Origin: a bacterium
Lineage (GTDB): Bacteria > JAMOTN01
Length of the DNA: 28,465 nt
NCBI GenBank assembly: GCA_027062325.1
Contig: JAMOTN010000050.1
Coordinates: 1-28,465 of the forward strand
Direction: 5' to 3'
The notes under the pieces are model-generated. The model had not been told where the DNA came from. It worked only from the letters and a program-made list of their open reading frames with translations, and did not search any database. Each line of letters begins with the position of its first letter. The first letter of the stretch is position 1. This document shows, piece by piece, positions 1 to 7,833 of the stretch. A program made the position numbers and the translations under genes.

Positions 1-918
1 TTTAAGGGGAAACTTGTTGTTTTTAATAATACGCGAGTTGTTAGAGCAAGGCTTTTGGGAAAGAGGTTGACAGGTGGAAAGTCTGAAATATTTTTGTTGA
101 GAAAACTTGGGGAGTGGCCAAATGAGGAAAGTAGCCCAAATAGCCCAAAAGAAGAAAAAATTATTCAATGGGAAGCTTTAGTAAGGCCGGCTAAGAAATT
201 GAAAGAGGGGACAGCAGTTGTATTTGGAAATTGGCATGGTTGGGCTGTTATTGAAAAAGTTTTAGATGAAAAAAGGAGAGTTGTTAGTGTTGATGAAGAT
301 ACTGTTGAGTTGTTTGGAAAAGTGCCGCTTCCTCCTTACATAAAGAGAAAAAGTGATGAAGTTGACGGTAGAATGTATCAGACTGTGTTTGCTAAGAAAG
401 ATGGAAGCGTTGCAGCGCCTACTGCTTCTCTGCACTTTTCGGAGGGGCAGATAGATAGGATAAGGCAGATTGCAGATGCTTGTTATGTTACTCTTCATGT
501 CGGTTGGGGGACTTTCAAAAAGCTTGAAAAGGAAGATTTTGAAAAGGGAAGGTTGCATTTTGAAATGTGCTATGTATCAGAGGATAGTGCCAGTAAAATT
601 TTAAAGGCGAAGTCTCAAGGAAAAAAGGTACTTGCAGTTGGAACAACGGTTGTAAGAACTTTAGAAAGTGCTGCTTACTTTGAGGGAGAGGAATTAAAGT
701 TGAAGGTAGGGAGTTTTGAGACGGATCTATTTATAAAGCCAGGTTATAGATTCAAAGTGGTTGATTATCTTTTCACTAACTTTCATCTTCCTCGTTCTTC
801 ACTGCTTGCTTTGGTGTACGCCTTTGCAGGAAAAGATCTTGTTAGAAAAGCTTATAAATATGCTATAAGTAAACGATTTAAATTCTTCTCATATGGTGAT
901 GCTATGCTTATAATTTAA
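1..918 (+). CDS. queA: QueA, tRNA ribosyltransferase-isomerase (5' truncated by window edge)
   Basis: S-adenosylmethionine:tRNA ribosyltransferase-isomerase, a cytoplasmic enzyme that moves the ribosyl part of SAM onto 7-aminomethyl-7-deazaguanine in tRNA to form epoxyqueuosine. The reading frame is open from base 1. The first 18 codons (FKGKLVVFNNTRVVRARLLG onward) match the conserved QueA N-terminal stretch around NDTRV-ARL, so the gene starts upstream of the window and the in-frame TTG at 55 is not its start. The family signatures QTVFAKKDGSVAAPTASLHF (about 400-460) and TNFHLPRSSLL, and the C-terminal FFSYGDAMLI, are present. About 305 residues are visible of a usual 340 or so, so roughly 35-45 are missing. 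No neighbour in the window belongs to queuosine synthesis. Confidence 0.95.
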   Translation, partial: FKGKLVVFNNTRVVRARLLGKRLTGGKSEIFLLRKLGEWPNEESSPNSPKEEKIIQWEALVRPAKKLKEGTAVVFGNWHGWAVIEKVLDEKRRVVSVDEDTVELFGKVPLPPYIKRKSDEVDGRMYQTVFAKKDGSVAAPTASLHFSEGQIDRIRQIADACYVTLHVGWGTFKKLEKEDFEKGRLHFEMCYVSEDSASKILKAKSQGKKVLAVGTTVVRTLESAAYFEGEELKLKVGSFETDLFIKPGYRFKVVDYLFTNFHLPRSSLLALVYAFAGKDLVRKAYKYAISKRFKFFSYGDAMLII

Positions 919-941
919 TGGATAAATTTGTCGGTTTTCTG

Positions 942-971
942 TTTACAAATGCTGGGGCTGTAAATTATCAT
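942..971 (+). promoter_or_regulatory. Candidate sigma-70-type promoter of the pseudopilin gene
   Basis: TTTACA at 942-947 (5 of 6 to TTGACA) and TATCAT at 966-971 (5 of 6 to TATAAT) are 18 bases apart in the gap after queA. Transcription would begin near 978, upstream of the GGAGG at 990-994 and the TTG start at 1003. Match by eye only; AT-rich sequence gives chance matches. Confidence 0.4.
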
Positions 972-1002
972 CTAAGTGAAGCTGTGTGTGGAGGTTTGGA
1001 GT

Positions 1003-1872
1003 TTGATAGAAGTTGTCTTGAATGTAAAGGGTAGAAGGGCATTTACTCTTGTAGAATTAATGGTTGTAGTAGTAATAATAGGGATACTAGTTGCAATCAT
1101 TATTCCGAATGTGGCAGATACTATAAGAGATGCGCGCTATGAACATGCAAAAGATGTTGCTCACAATCTTGTAAAGTTGGTAAAGCAGTACATAATGGAT
1201 AACGGGGTTCCACCATCTAATTTGAATGTTCTATTTGATGAAGGTTACATAGAAGATAAAAGTATTTTGACGTCTCCTTGGGGAACTCCATATTTGATCG
1301 ATCATCACCGTGTTTATACCGTATTTGAAGATATGGGTAGGACTGTGACAATAGAGGCGTACTGGCTACATCCAAATGTTGCAAGTTTTAGAGAGAAGGT
1401 TTGGAGTTTCCAGAATGCTTATCCTACTTCAGAGGGAATATGTGTTTTGCAAGATGCGGCTAGAGTTATCTTACTCTCGTATGGGACGAATGGAGTATGG
1501 AAAGCTTCAACTTGGGAAGTAGAGATGAAGATCAGGAAAAGTGGAAGTGCTTCTGCTGAGATTGATTTTGGAGATGTAAAGTTAGTATTGGATGATTTGT
1601 ATTGGAAAGTGCTTGATAAAGAAGGGAATTTTTTGACTAACTCTGAGGGAGCAGAGTGTATTGGTGGTTGGGTTGATGAGATAAGGTTTGTAATGAAGAG
1701 GATAAAAAGAGCGGATGGGTGGTATTACACAGGAGAGGTTAACAATGCGTTTGATTTTGAGTATGGGCCGGTAGAGAGACCTTTTACAAAGTTTTGGGTG
1801 GTAGGGCGGGGGATCATGATCACCAATTTGATATTGAATGATATTGATTTTTCTAAAGCGAAGCTGCGTTAA
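1003..1872 (+). CDS. GspG-like type II secretion / type IV pilus pseudopilin
   Basis: An envelope pseudopilin of 289 residues. It has a short basic leader ending GRRA, then the prepilin motif FTLVELMVVVVIIGILVAII with Glu at position 5, the substrate for prepilin peptidase. The processing site is therefore A/F rather than the usual G/F. A motif near residues 90-100 (SPWGTPYLID) matches the GspG C-terminal domain. I chose TTG 1003 because GGAGG at 990-994 lies 8 bases upstream and the likely promoter would exclude the GTG at 976. After the GspG-like part comes about 190 residues with no family I recognise, including two Trp/Gly-rich beta-like segments, which is long for a major pseudopilin. 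No other secretion genes are nearby. Pseudopilin is secure; the exact system is not. Confidence 0.8.
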   Translation: MIEVVLNVKGRRAFTLVELMVVVVIIGILVAIIIPNVADTIRDARYEHAKDVAHNLVKLVKQYIMDNGVPPSNLNVLFDEGYIEDKSILTSPWGTPYLIDHHRVYTVFEDMGRTVTIEAYWLHPNVASFREKVWSFQNAYPTSEGICVLQDAARVILLSYGTNGVWKASTWEVEMKIRKSGSASAEIDFGDVKLVLDDLYWKVLDKEGNFLTNSEGAECIGGWVDEIRFVMKRIKRADGWYYTGEVNNAFDFEYGPVERPFTKFWVVGRGIMITNLILNDIDFSKAKLR

Positions 1873-1891
1873 CTTGGTGGGTGGGGTGTAG

Positions 1892-2716
1892 ATGAGAGAT
1901 TCGGTAGAGTGGTATTTGAAAAAGTTGAAGGATAAGAAAGTTTTAACTAGAGAAGAGGAGCAAGAATTGTTGCGCATAATGAAGGAAGGAGATGAGGAGG
2001 AGAGAAAGAAAGCTCGTGAAATTTTGATACTAGCAAATTTGCGTCTTGTTGTAAGCATTGTTAAGAAGTATACGAGTAGGGTTTTGCTATTTTTAGATCT
2101 TGTTCAGGAAGGAAATTTGGCTTTGATGCATTCTCTTGAAAAGTTTGAATACAAGTATGGATTTAAGTTTTCCACGTATGCTACTTGGTGGATAAGGCAA
2201 GCTGTTAATCGTGCTATGGCAGATTACTTTCATTTAACCAAACTTCCTGTTCACGTTTTAGAGCAGTTTAATAAGTTCAAAAAAGTTTATGCCCGTTTGA
2301 GAGAAGACTTGAAGAGAGAACCGACGTTTGATGAGCTTGCAAAGAAACTTAATATAACAGTTGACAAGGTTAGGGAGTACTACAATTTAATGAATACTCC
2401 TGTTTCTACTGATGAAAAAATAGGAGAGGATTCGGAGCTTGCTGATTTTATAAAGGCTGATTATAGTGTTGAAAAAAATGTAATGAGAAAGTTTTTGGAA
2501 GAGCAGCTTGAGGAGATTTTAAAGGTGTTGACTCCTCAAGAAAGAGAGGTCATAGAATTAAGATTTGGTTTAAGGGGTGAAGAGCCTCTTTCTTTTAGAA
2601 AAGTTGCTGAGAGAATGGGAATATCTGCTTCCACAGTTAGAAGAGTTGAGGCAAGAGCATTGGAAAAGTTGCGAAAAGAGGCTCGAAAGAGAGATATAGA
2701 AAGCTATGATGTTTGA
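1892..2716 (+). CDS. Sigma-70 family RNA polymerase sigma factor with diverged promoter-contact residues
   Basis: A 274-residue sigma factor, too short to carry region 1.1, so probably an alternative (group 2-like) sigma. Visible parts are region 1.2 (residues 3-35), region 2 with [18 protein letters not shown] (67-85) and [18 protein letters not shown] (94-111), region 3 (125-175) and region 4 (203-262). Aligned by eye to E. coli RpoD, Q437 is kept as Q103 but T440 is N106. In the helix-turn-helix of region 4.2, R584, E585, R586 and Q589 become A246, S247, T248 and R251, while R588 is kept as R250. Both -10 and -35 recognition may thus differ from the housekeeping sigma. The gene follows the pseudopilin gene by 19 bases and is likely cotranscribed. 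No anti-sigma gene is adjacent. Confidence 0.9.
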   Translation: MRDSVEWYLKKLKDKKVLTREEEQELLRIMKEGDEEERKKAREILILANLRLVVSIVKKYTSRVLLFLDLVQEGNLALMHSLEKFEYKYGFKFSTYATWWIRQAVNRAMADYFHLTKLPVHVLEQFNKFKKVYARLREDLKREPTFDELAKKLNITVDKVREYYNLMNTPVSTDEKIGEDSELADFIKADYSVEKNVMRKFLEEQLEEILKVLTPQEREVIELRFGLRGEEPLSFRKVAERMGISASTVRRVEARALEKLRKEARKRDIESYDV

Positions 2717-2733
2717 GTTTTTAATCTGTAATT

Positions 2734-2762
2734 TTGTTAATGTATAGGGCATTTGTTATTAT
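2734..2762 (+). promoter_or_regulatory. Candidate promoter of the rnf operon
   Basis: In the 125-base gap before rnfC, TTGTTA (2734-2739) and TATTAT (2757-2762, 5 of 6 to consensus) are separated by the ideal 17 bases. This would give a leader of about 70 bases before the GTG start at 2842. It is a reasonable start for the rnf transcript but is based on eye matching alone. Confidence 0.4.
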
Positions 2763-2841
2763 CAAATGATGATGAGGCTGGACTTGTGATATTGGTATGC
2801 TCTACAAAGTTTTCTAGGAGATGTTAAAGGGGGGAGACGTT

Positions 2842-4140
2842 GTGGGAAGAACTTTTGCATACGGTGGAATTCACCCCGAGTACAACAAACACTTAAGTAG
2901 GGACAAGAAGATTGAAGTATTTGATCTTGTTGATGAGTACTACGTTCCTATGCAGCAGCACATAGGGAAGCCTGCTCGCTGCCTTGTTAAGAAAGGAGAT
3001 AAGGTAGAGGTTGGACAAAAGATTGGAGAGGCAGATGGATTTATCTCTGCAAACATTCATGCTCCTGTTACAGGAACTGTGGTTGACGTTGTTCGTTGGC
3101 CAACTCCCGTTGGATTTGAAGTTGAAACTGTTGTGATAGAGAGAGATAAGGCTTACAAAGGTGAGATGCAGCTGCGTGACAGAAACTGGAGGACTTTAGC
3201 TGTAAAAGAGCTTTTGGAGATTGTAAAAGAGGCAGGAATTGTTGGATTGGGTGGAGCTACGTTTCCAACCCATGTTAAGTTGGCTCCACAAGATCATGTG
3301 GATGTGCTACTTCTGAATGGAGCGGAGTGTGAGCCGTATTTGACGTGTGATCACAGGATAATGGTTGAGCGTGCTGAGGATATAGTAACAGGTGCTCAGA
3401 TAATGGCAAAAATTTTGGGTGTGGAAAGAATAATAATTGGAGTTGAAGATAACAAGCCTGATGCAATAGATGCATTGAGGCATGCAAGTTTAAAAATTCC
3501 AAGCATAAAAGTTGTAGAATTGGAGACGGCGTATCCTCAGGGAGCTGAGAAGCAGCTCATATATGCTTGTACAGGAAGAGTTGTTCCTAAAGGGGCACTA
3601 CCTTCCAAAGCTGGTGTCGTTGTAAACAACGTTGGAACTGCACTTGCTGTTTTTGAGGCTGTTGTATTTGGGAAACCCCTTATTGAACGAGTTGTAACAG
3701 TTACTGGAAAAGTAGGGATGCCTGCAAATCTGCTTATAAGAATAGGAACGCCGTTTGAGAAAGTGTTGAAGGTTGCGGAGATTGCAACAGAAACTCCCAA
3801 GATTATATCCGGTGGTCCAATGATGGGAATAGCGCAATCAACACTTTCTGTTCCAGTTGTTAAGGGAACTAGTGGAATACTAGTTTTAGATGAAGGAGAG
3901 GCTGCAAACTGGGAAGAGTGGAATGATTGTTTGAACTGTGCAGCTTGCATAGATGCATGTCCTATGAATTTGTTGCCTTCTGTGTTTTCAAGAGGAGTTG
4001 AGCTTGGTAAGATTGAGGATCTTAGGAAATTGGATGTGATGAGTTGTATAGAGTGTGGATGTTGTTCTTATGTGTGTCCAGCAGGAAGGCCAATTGTCCA
4101 ATTTATAAGGGTTGCTAAGGCAATTTTAAGAAGAGGATAG
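2842..4140 (+). CDS. rnfC: RnfC, NADH-binding Fe-S subunit of the Rnf complex
   Basis: Peripheral subunit of the Rnf ferredoxin:NAD oxidoreductase; it carries the nucleotide/FMN site where NAD is reduced. 432 residues. The N-terminal GGIHPEYNKHLS matches RnfC, followed by a biotinyl-lipoyl-like segment (about 45-100) and a Complex I 51 kDa-like domain with GLGGATFPTHVKL and NGAECEPYLTCDHR. Two CxxCxxCxxxCP motifs (C363/366/369/373 and C402/405/408/412) bind two [4Fe-4S] clusters. The GTG at 2842 is preferred because GGGGGGAG at 2829-2836 is well placed; for the ATG at 2821 the only purine-rich stretch touches the start codon. First gene of rnfCDGEAXB. Confidence 0.96.
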   Translation: MGRTFAYGGIHPEYNKHLSRDKKIEVFDLVDEYYVPMQQHIGKPARCLVKKGDKVEVGQKIGEADGFISANIHAPVTGTVVDVVRWPTPVGFEVETVVIERDKAYKGEMQLRDRNWRTLAVKELLEIVKEAGIVGLGGATFPTHVKLAPQDHVDVLLLNGAECEPYLTCDHRIMVERAEDIVTGAQIMAKILGVERIIIGVEDNKPDAIDALRHASLKIPSIKVVELETAYPQGAEKQLIYACTGRVVPKGALPSKAGVVVNNVGTALAVFEAVVFGKPLIERVVTVTGKVGMPANLLIRIGTPFEKVLKVAEIATETPKIISGGPMMGIAQSTLSVPVVKGTSGILVLDEGEAANWEEWNDCLNCAACIDACPMNLLPSVFSRGVELGKIEDLRKLDVMSCIECGCCSYVCPAGRPIVQFIRVAKAILRRG

Positions 4141-4196
4141 TCGTTATTTATGGTAATAGAAGAAACATGATTTTGTAAGAGGGGAGGGAGGAGATT

Positions 4197-5219
4197 GTGA
4201 GGATACCTTACAACTTGGAAGAGCGATTTAAAGTTAGTTCATCACCACACGTTAGGAAATCTTGGACTGTTAGAAGTGTCATGCTAGATGTATTGATAGC
4301 TCTTATTCCAGCAGTGCTTGCAAGTTGGTACTTTTTTGGAATAAGAGCCATGCTTGTTGAGCTTGTTTGTGTATTAGCCGCTGTTTTATCTGAAGCAATT
4401 GTTCAATACCTATTTTTTGAAAAAGTTACAGTTGATGATTTGAGCGCGGTTGTTACAGGTTTATTGCTTGCAATGTGTTTGCCTCCAAGTTTGCCGTTGT
4501 GGATTGCGGCTGTTGGTTCGATTGTAGCAATTATAATAGGAAAGCAGGTGTTTGGCGGGTTAGGAAATAATCCATTCAACCCGGCACACGTTGGTAGGGC
4601 AGTGTTACTCGCTTCTTGGCCTGTTTACATGACTACTTGGATGGTGCCAACAAAACCTGGAACTAGTCAGTGGTTGGGGACAGATATTGTCACTTCAGCA
4701 ACTCCTCTTGGAATGTTGAAAGAGAGTGGTTATAACTGGGCAGTTGTTGCTAAAAAGGTAAGTTTGTGGGATCTTTGGATTGGGAATGTGGGTGGATCCC
4801 TTGGTGAAACAAGTGCCATAGCTATTTTGATTGGAGGACTTTACCTATTGTGGAGAGGTGTTATAACTTGGCATATCCCAGTAACTTATTTGGGAACGGT
4901 ATTTCTATTGTCGCTCATATTTGAAGGACCTGCTAAGCACATTGCTGATGCTGTTGTGTATCCTCCTCTATTTCATTTGGCAGCTGGTGGTTTGATGATC
5001 GGTGCTTGGTTTATGGCCACCGATATGGTTACTACTCCTTTGAGCAAAGGTGGGAGGATTGCGTTTGGAATAGGTGCTGGTGTTTTGGTCTTCTTGATAA
5101 GAAAATTTGGAGGATATCCAGAGGGAGTTTGTTATTCAATTTTGATAATGAATGCTTTCACACCGCTTCTTGATAGGATATTCAAACCTAAAACTTTTGG
5201 TGAGGTGACTCAGGGATGA
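4197..5219 (+). CDS. rnfD: RnfD, membrane flavoprotein subunit of Rnf
   Basis: Integral membrane subunit of Rnf, 340 residues, with repeated hydrophobic helices and a covalently bound FMN. The flavin attachment motif TSATPLG gives acceptor Thr169. Other RnfD/NqrB-like signatures are GNNPFNPAHVGRA (123-135), GNVGGSLGETSA near residue 200, and the late MATDMVTTP with GGYPEGVCYSILIMN. The GTG start follows a strong GGGGAGGGAGGAG. The gene ends with ATGA shared with the rnfG start. A 56-base gap separates it from rnfC, with no visible terminator. Confidence 0.96.
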   Translation: MRIPYNLEERFKVSSSPHVRKSWTVRSVMLDVLIALIPAVLASWYFFGIRAMLVELVCVLAAVLSEAIVQYLFFEKVTVDDLSAVVTGLLLAMCLPPSLPLWIAAVGSIVAIIIGKQVFGGLGNNPFNPAHVGRAVLLASWPVYMTTWMVPTKPGTSQWLGTDIVTSATPLGMLKESGYNWAVVAKKVSLWDLWIGNVGGSLGETSAIAILIGGLYLLWRGVITWHIPVTYLGTVFLLSLIFEGPAKHIADAVVYPPLFHLAAGGLMIGAWFMATDMVTTPLSKGGRIAFGIGAGVLVFLIRKFGGYPEGVCYSILIMNAFTPLLDRIFKPKTFGEVTQG

Positions 5220-6175
5220 AGGGAATATGGCCTATATTGGCGTTGACTATAGTGGCTGTTATCTCTGGAGCAGTTTTGAGTTGGATTTGGGATAAAACCA
5301 ATCCAATAATTACCAGAATGGATAGAGAAAAAGAGGAGATAGCGCGCCGCATGTTAGTTGTTCCAGAGGATATAGACTTATCTATGATTCCGTCTGGCGT
5401 TTATTCATGGCCAAATTTGGGAGTGAAAGACAGAAATGGGTTTGAAAGTTTTAAGGGAAAAGAAGGAGTCCAAGAGTACTTATTGATTTGGATAGACGAT
5501 TTGAAGAAAGTCCATGTGAAGTACAACGTGCCGAAAGATAAGGCAAAGTTTATTGAGAAAGCTGTTGAAGCCATAAATAAAAGCATGAAGATCACACCGC
5601 AAATTTGTGGGGATTGGGATGTCTATCAGCTGTTTAAAAAGGCTATAAGCTCTACTGTTAACTTTAAAAAAGTCCTTGTGTTAGCTGATGGCACCAAGAT
5701 TGAAGCTAGTAAAGATGGATTTATAGGTAAGGATGGACAAAAATACGTGGTAAAAGGTGATAAGGTGTTCTGTAATGGTAAAGAGGTAAAAGGAAAGGTT
5801 TACTACATAGCTTATTTAGGGGGGAAGCGAGTTGCTGCGGTATTTAAAGTTGAGCCTGTTGGATATTCTAGTAAATTGCCGACACTTGTTGCTGCAACTT
5901 TTGATGGAACAGTTCTTGGTATCAAAATTCTCTCTCAGAGTGAGACTCCCGGCCTTGGAGCACGTTGCGTGGAGATAAAAGAGGGAGAGCACGAACCATG
6001 GTTCCAGAAGCAATTTTCTGGTTTGAAGGTTGACGAGATTTACTTGACTGAAAAAGATGAAAAACCCGGTAAAATTCATCAAATTACGGCTTCTACTATC
6101 ACCTCTAGGGCAGTTACCAAGGGAGTAAGAGAAGGTGTGCAGGAGTTTCTCAAAATGTTTGGTAAGGAGGGATAA
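5216..6175 (+). CDS. rnfG: RnfG, flavin-carrying subunit of Rnf, enlarged
   Basis: Rnf subunit with one N-terminal membrane helix (about residues 4-25) and an extracytoplasmic FMN domain. The flavinylation motif is TASTITSRA, acceptor Thr294, and SETPGLGARCVEI is the family hallmark. It has 319 residues whereas family members are usually near 200; the extra material sits between the first helix and the FMN domain, roughly residues 60-180. It includes a helix-rich stretch (KDKAKFIEKAVEAINKSMK) and a Gly/Lys-rich hairpin-like stretch (DGTKIEASKDGFIGKDGQKY). The motif order is otherwise intact, so I read this as an inserted domain rather than a fusion error. The start codon overlaps the rnfD stop by four bases. 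Confidence 0.93.
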   Translation: MKGIWPILALTIVAVISGAVLSWIWDKTNPIITRMDREKEEIARRMLVVPEDIDLSMIPSGVYSWPNLGVKDRNGFESFKGKEGVQEYLLIWIDDLKKVHVKYNVPKDKAKFIEKAVEAINKSMKITPQICGDWDVYQLFKKAISSTVNFKKVLVLADGTKIEASKDGFIGKDGQKYVVKGDKVFCNGKEVKGKVYYIAYLGGKRVAAVFKVEPVGYSSKLPTLVAATFDGTVLGIKILSQSETPGLGARCVEIKEGEHEPWFQKQFSGLKVDEIYLTEKDEKPGKIHQITASTITSRAVTKGVREGVQEFLKMFGKEG

Positions 6176-6177
6176 GA

Positions 6178-6762
6178 ATGAGGTTTTTTAGGATAATATG
6201 GGATGGAATTACAAAAGAAAATCAGGTTTTCAAAGCAGCCCTTGGTTTGTGTCCAACGCTTGCAGTTTCTACCTCTGTTGAAAATGCTATTGGAATGGGT
6301 GTAGCTGCTACTTTGGTTTTAATTGGTTCAAACTTTGTTGTATCTCTTATAAGGAATTGGGTGCCCAAGCAGGTTAGAATTCCAATATTTATTGTTGTTA
6401 TTGCAACTTTTGTGACCGCTGTTGATTTGACGATGCATGCTTATTTTCCAGCTCTTCATGAAAAACTTGGAATATTTGTTCCATTGATAGTTGTTAACTG
6501 TATAATCTTGGGAAGGGCAGAAGCTTTTGCTTCTAAAAACAATCCTTTTTATTCAATAGCGGATGGAATTGGAATTGGAATTGGTTTTATGTTGGGATTA
6601 ATGCTTCTAGCAACTTTTAGAGAAGTATTAGGAGCTGGGACTTTCTTGGGTAAAAGCTTAGGAATAAAGGAACCTGCTCTCATTATGATTTTGCCACCTG
6701 GAGCATTCTTAACAATAGGATTCTTGATGGCATTCTTCAACTGGGCAGGAGGGGATAAGTAA
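6178..6762 (+). CDS. rnfE: RnfE, membrane subunit of Rnf
   Basis: 194-residue integral membrane protein with about six helices, part of the ion-translocating core. ALGLCPTLAVS places Cys25, and VPLIVVNCIILGRAEAFAS places Cys108, the half-helix cysteines that, with those of RnfA, hold the intramembrane [2Fe-2S] cluster in this family. Late motifs DGIGIGIGFMLGL and FREVLGAGTF are typical. AAGGAGG overlaps the end of rnfG, 7 bases before the ATG, indicating coupled translation. Homologous to RnfA and NqrD. Confidence 0.95.
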   Translation: MRFFRIIWDGITKENQVFKAALGLCPTLAVSTSVENAIGMGVAATLVLIGSNFVVSLIRNWVPKQVRIPIFIVVIATFVTAVDLTMHAYFPALHEKLGIFVPLIVVNCIILGRAEAFASKNNPFYSIADGIGIGIGFMLGLMLLATFREVLGAGTFLGKSLGIKEPALIMILPPGAFLTIGFLMAFFNWAGGDK

Positions 6763-7343
6763 TGGAGTTGAAAGAGTTATTTGCAATATTTATGGCTAGT
6801 GTTTTTTCTCAAAATATTGTATTAACTCAGTTTTTGGGAATATGCCCGTTTATGGGAGTTTCCAAGAAGCTGGAGACGGCTGTTGGAATGTCAGGAGCAG
6901 TTTTGTTTGTTATGCTGCTTGCAAGTATTGTTACGTATTTCTTGCAGTATTATGTTTTAGTTCCGTATGGGATAGGTTATCTTCAAACTGTTACGTTTAT
7001 ATTGGTTATAGCAAGTTTAGTGCAGTTTGTTGAGATGGTTATGCAGAAGTTTTTCCCAGCTCTTTATGCAGCGTTGGGAATATTTTTGCCGCTGATAACA
7101 ACTAACTGTGCTGTTTTAGGTGTTGCGCTTTTGAACATAAAGAAACACTATAACTTTGTGGAGATGATAGTTCACACCGTGGGAATAGCAACTGGTTTTG
7201 CACTGGCATTGGTTTTGCTTGCGACTTTGAGAGAGAGATTGGAATTTGCTAAAATTCCGAAGCCATTTCAGGGCTTACCTATAGCTTTTATTACTGCAGG
7301 TTTGCTTGCAGTTGCCTTTATGGGTTTCATAGGATTGTTCTAG
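6762..7343 (+). CDS. rnfA: RnfA, membrane subunit of Rnf
   Basis: 193-residue integral membrane partner of RnfE. NIVLTQFLGICPFMGVS with Cys28 and LPLITTNCAVLGVAL with Cys116 are the expected cluster-binding half-helices, and the paired RnfA/RnfE fold is inverted in the membrane. The start ATG shares one base with the rnfE stop, so the two are translationally coupled. Length and motifs are normal. Confidence 0.95.
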   Translation: MELKELFAIFMASVFSQNIVLTQFLGICPFMGVSKKLETAVGMSGAVLFVMLLASIVTYFLQYYVLVPYGIGYLQTVTFILVIASLVQFVEMVMQKFFPALYAALGIFLPLITTNCAVLGVALLNIKKHYNFVEMIVHTVGIATGFALALVLLATLRERLEFAKIPKPFQGLPIAFITAGLLAVAFMGFIGLF

Positions 7344-7367
7344 TTATTGGGTATCTTAGGAGTGGTT

Positions 7368-7802
7368 GTGTTGAAAGATATTAAGAGTAGGTTGGTTTTT
7401 GCAGTGTTTGTAATTGCGTTATTAGTGTTTATAGGATATGAGCAGGGGAAGAGAAGTAGTTGTGAGAGGGATTTTTTGATAGGGGAAACTGTTGCTGAAA
7501 AAGTTACGAAAGAGGTTGCGATTAGTGAAGGAGCCTTGAATAGAAAAGTTGATACTGATGAAGTGAAAATATGGCCCACCCAAAAAGATCTTCCCTTACT
7601 AATAAAGCACTTGCCGAGGTTTGATTGTGGTGCGTGTGGATTTCCTACGTGCCGGGCTTTTGCAGAGGCTGTAATTGAAAAAAAGGCTTCTTACAGGGGA
7701 TGCTTCATAGATATGAGAAGGGGTGGAAGATTTGTTAGATGGTTTGAGGAGAAGTGGTTAAAAAATGCTAAGGGTGAGAAAGCTTTTAAAAAGGCTAAGT
7801 AA
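7368..7802 (+). CDS. Membrane-anchored single-cluster Fe-S protein between rnfA and rnfB (RnfX, provisional)
   Basis: A 144-residue protein with one N-terminal hydrophobic helix (about residues 9-23), a linker, and one motif C87-xx-C90-x4-C95-x16-C112. This spacing, and the residues FDCGACGFPTCRAFAEAV, copy the N-terminal cluster domain of RnfB (C45/48/53/70 in the rnfB of this operon). It looks like the N-terminal third of RnfB as a separate protein with a basic C-terminal tail, and lacks ferredoxin-type motifs. Within the operon, 24 bases after rnfA and 31 before rnfB, it is probably an extra electron carrier or an assembly factor of Rnf; that is inference. TTAGGAG at 7356-7362 supports GTG 7368 or TTG 7371 as start, rather than the TTG at 7347 that lies upstream of it. 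Confidence 0.8.
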   Translation: MLKDIKSRLVFAVFVIALLVFIGYEQGKRSSCERDFLIGETVAEKVTKEVAISEGALNRKVDTDEVKIWPTQKDLPLLIKHLPRFDCGACGFPTCRAFAEAVIEKKASYRGCFIDMRRGGRFVRWFEEKWLKNAKGEKAFKKAK

Positions 7803-7833
7803 AAGAGGGAATACTAAAAAAGGGGTGGTATAG

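Noticed and set aside
55-60. TTG at 55 as start of queA
   Set aside because: The frame is open from base 1 and the upstream codons match the conserved QueA N-terminal region.
2821-2841. ATG at 2821 as start of rnfC
   Set aside because: Its purine-rich site touches the codon; GTG 2842 has a well spaced GGGGGGAG.
3537-3950. Minus-strand frame across rnfC
   Set aside because: Shadow of the rnfC reading frame; composition mirrors the real gene and no ribosome site or family.
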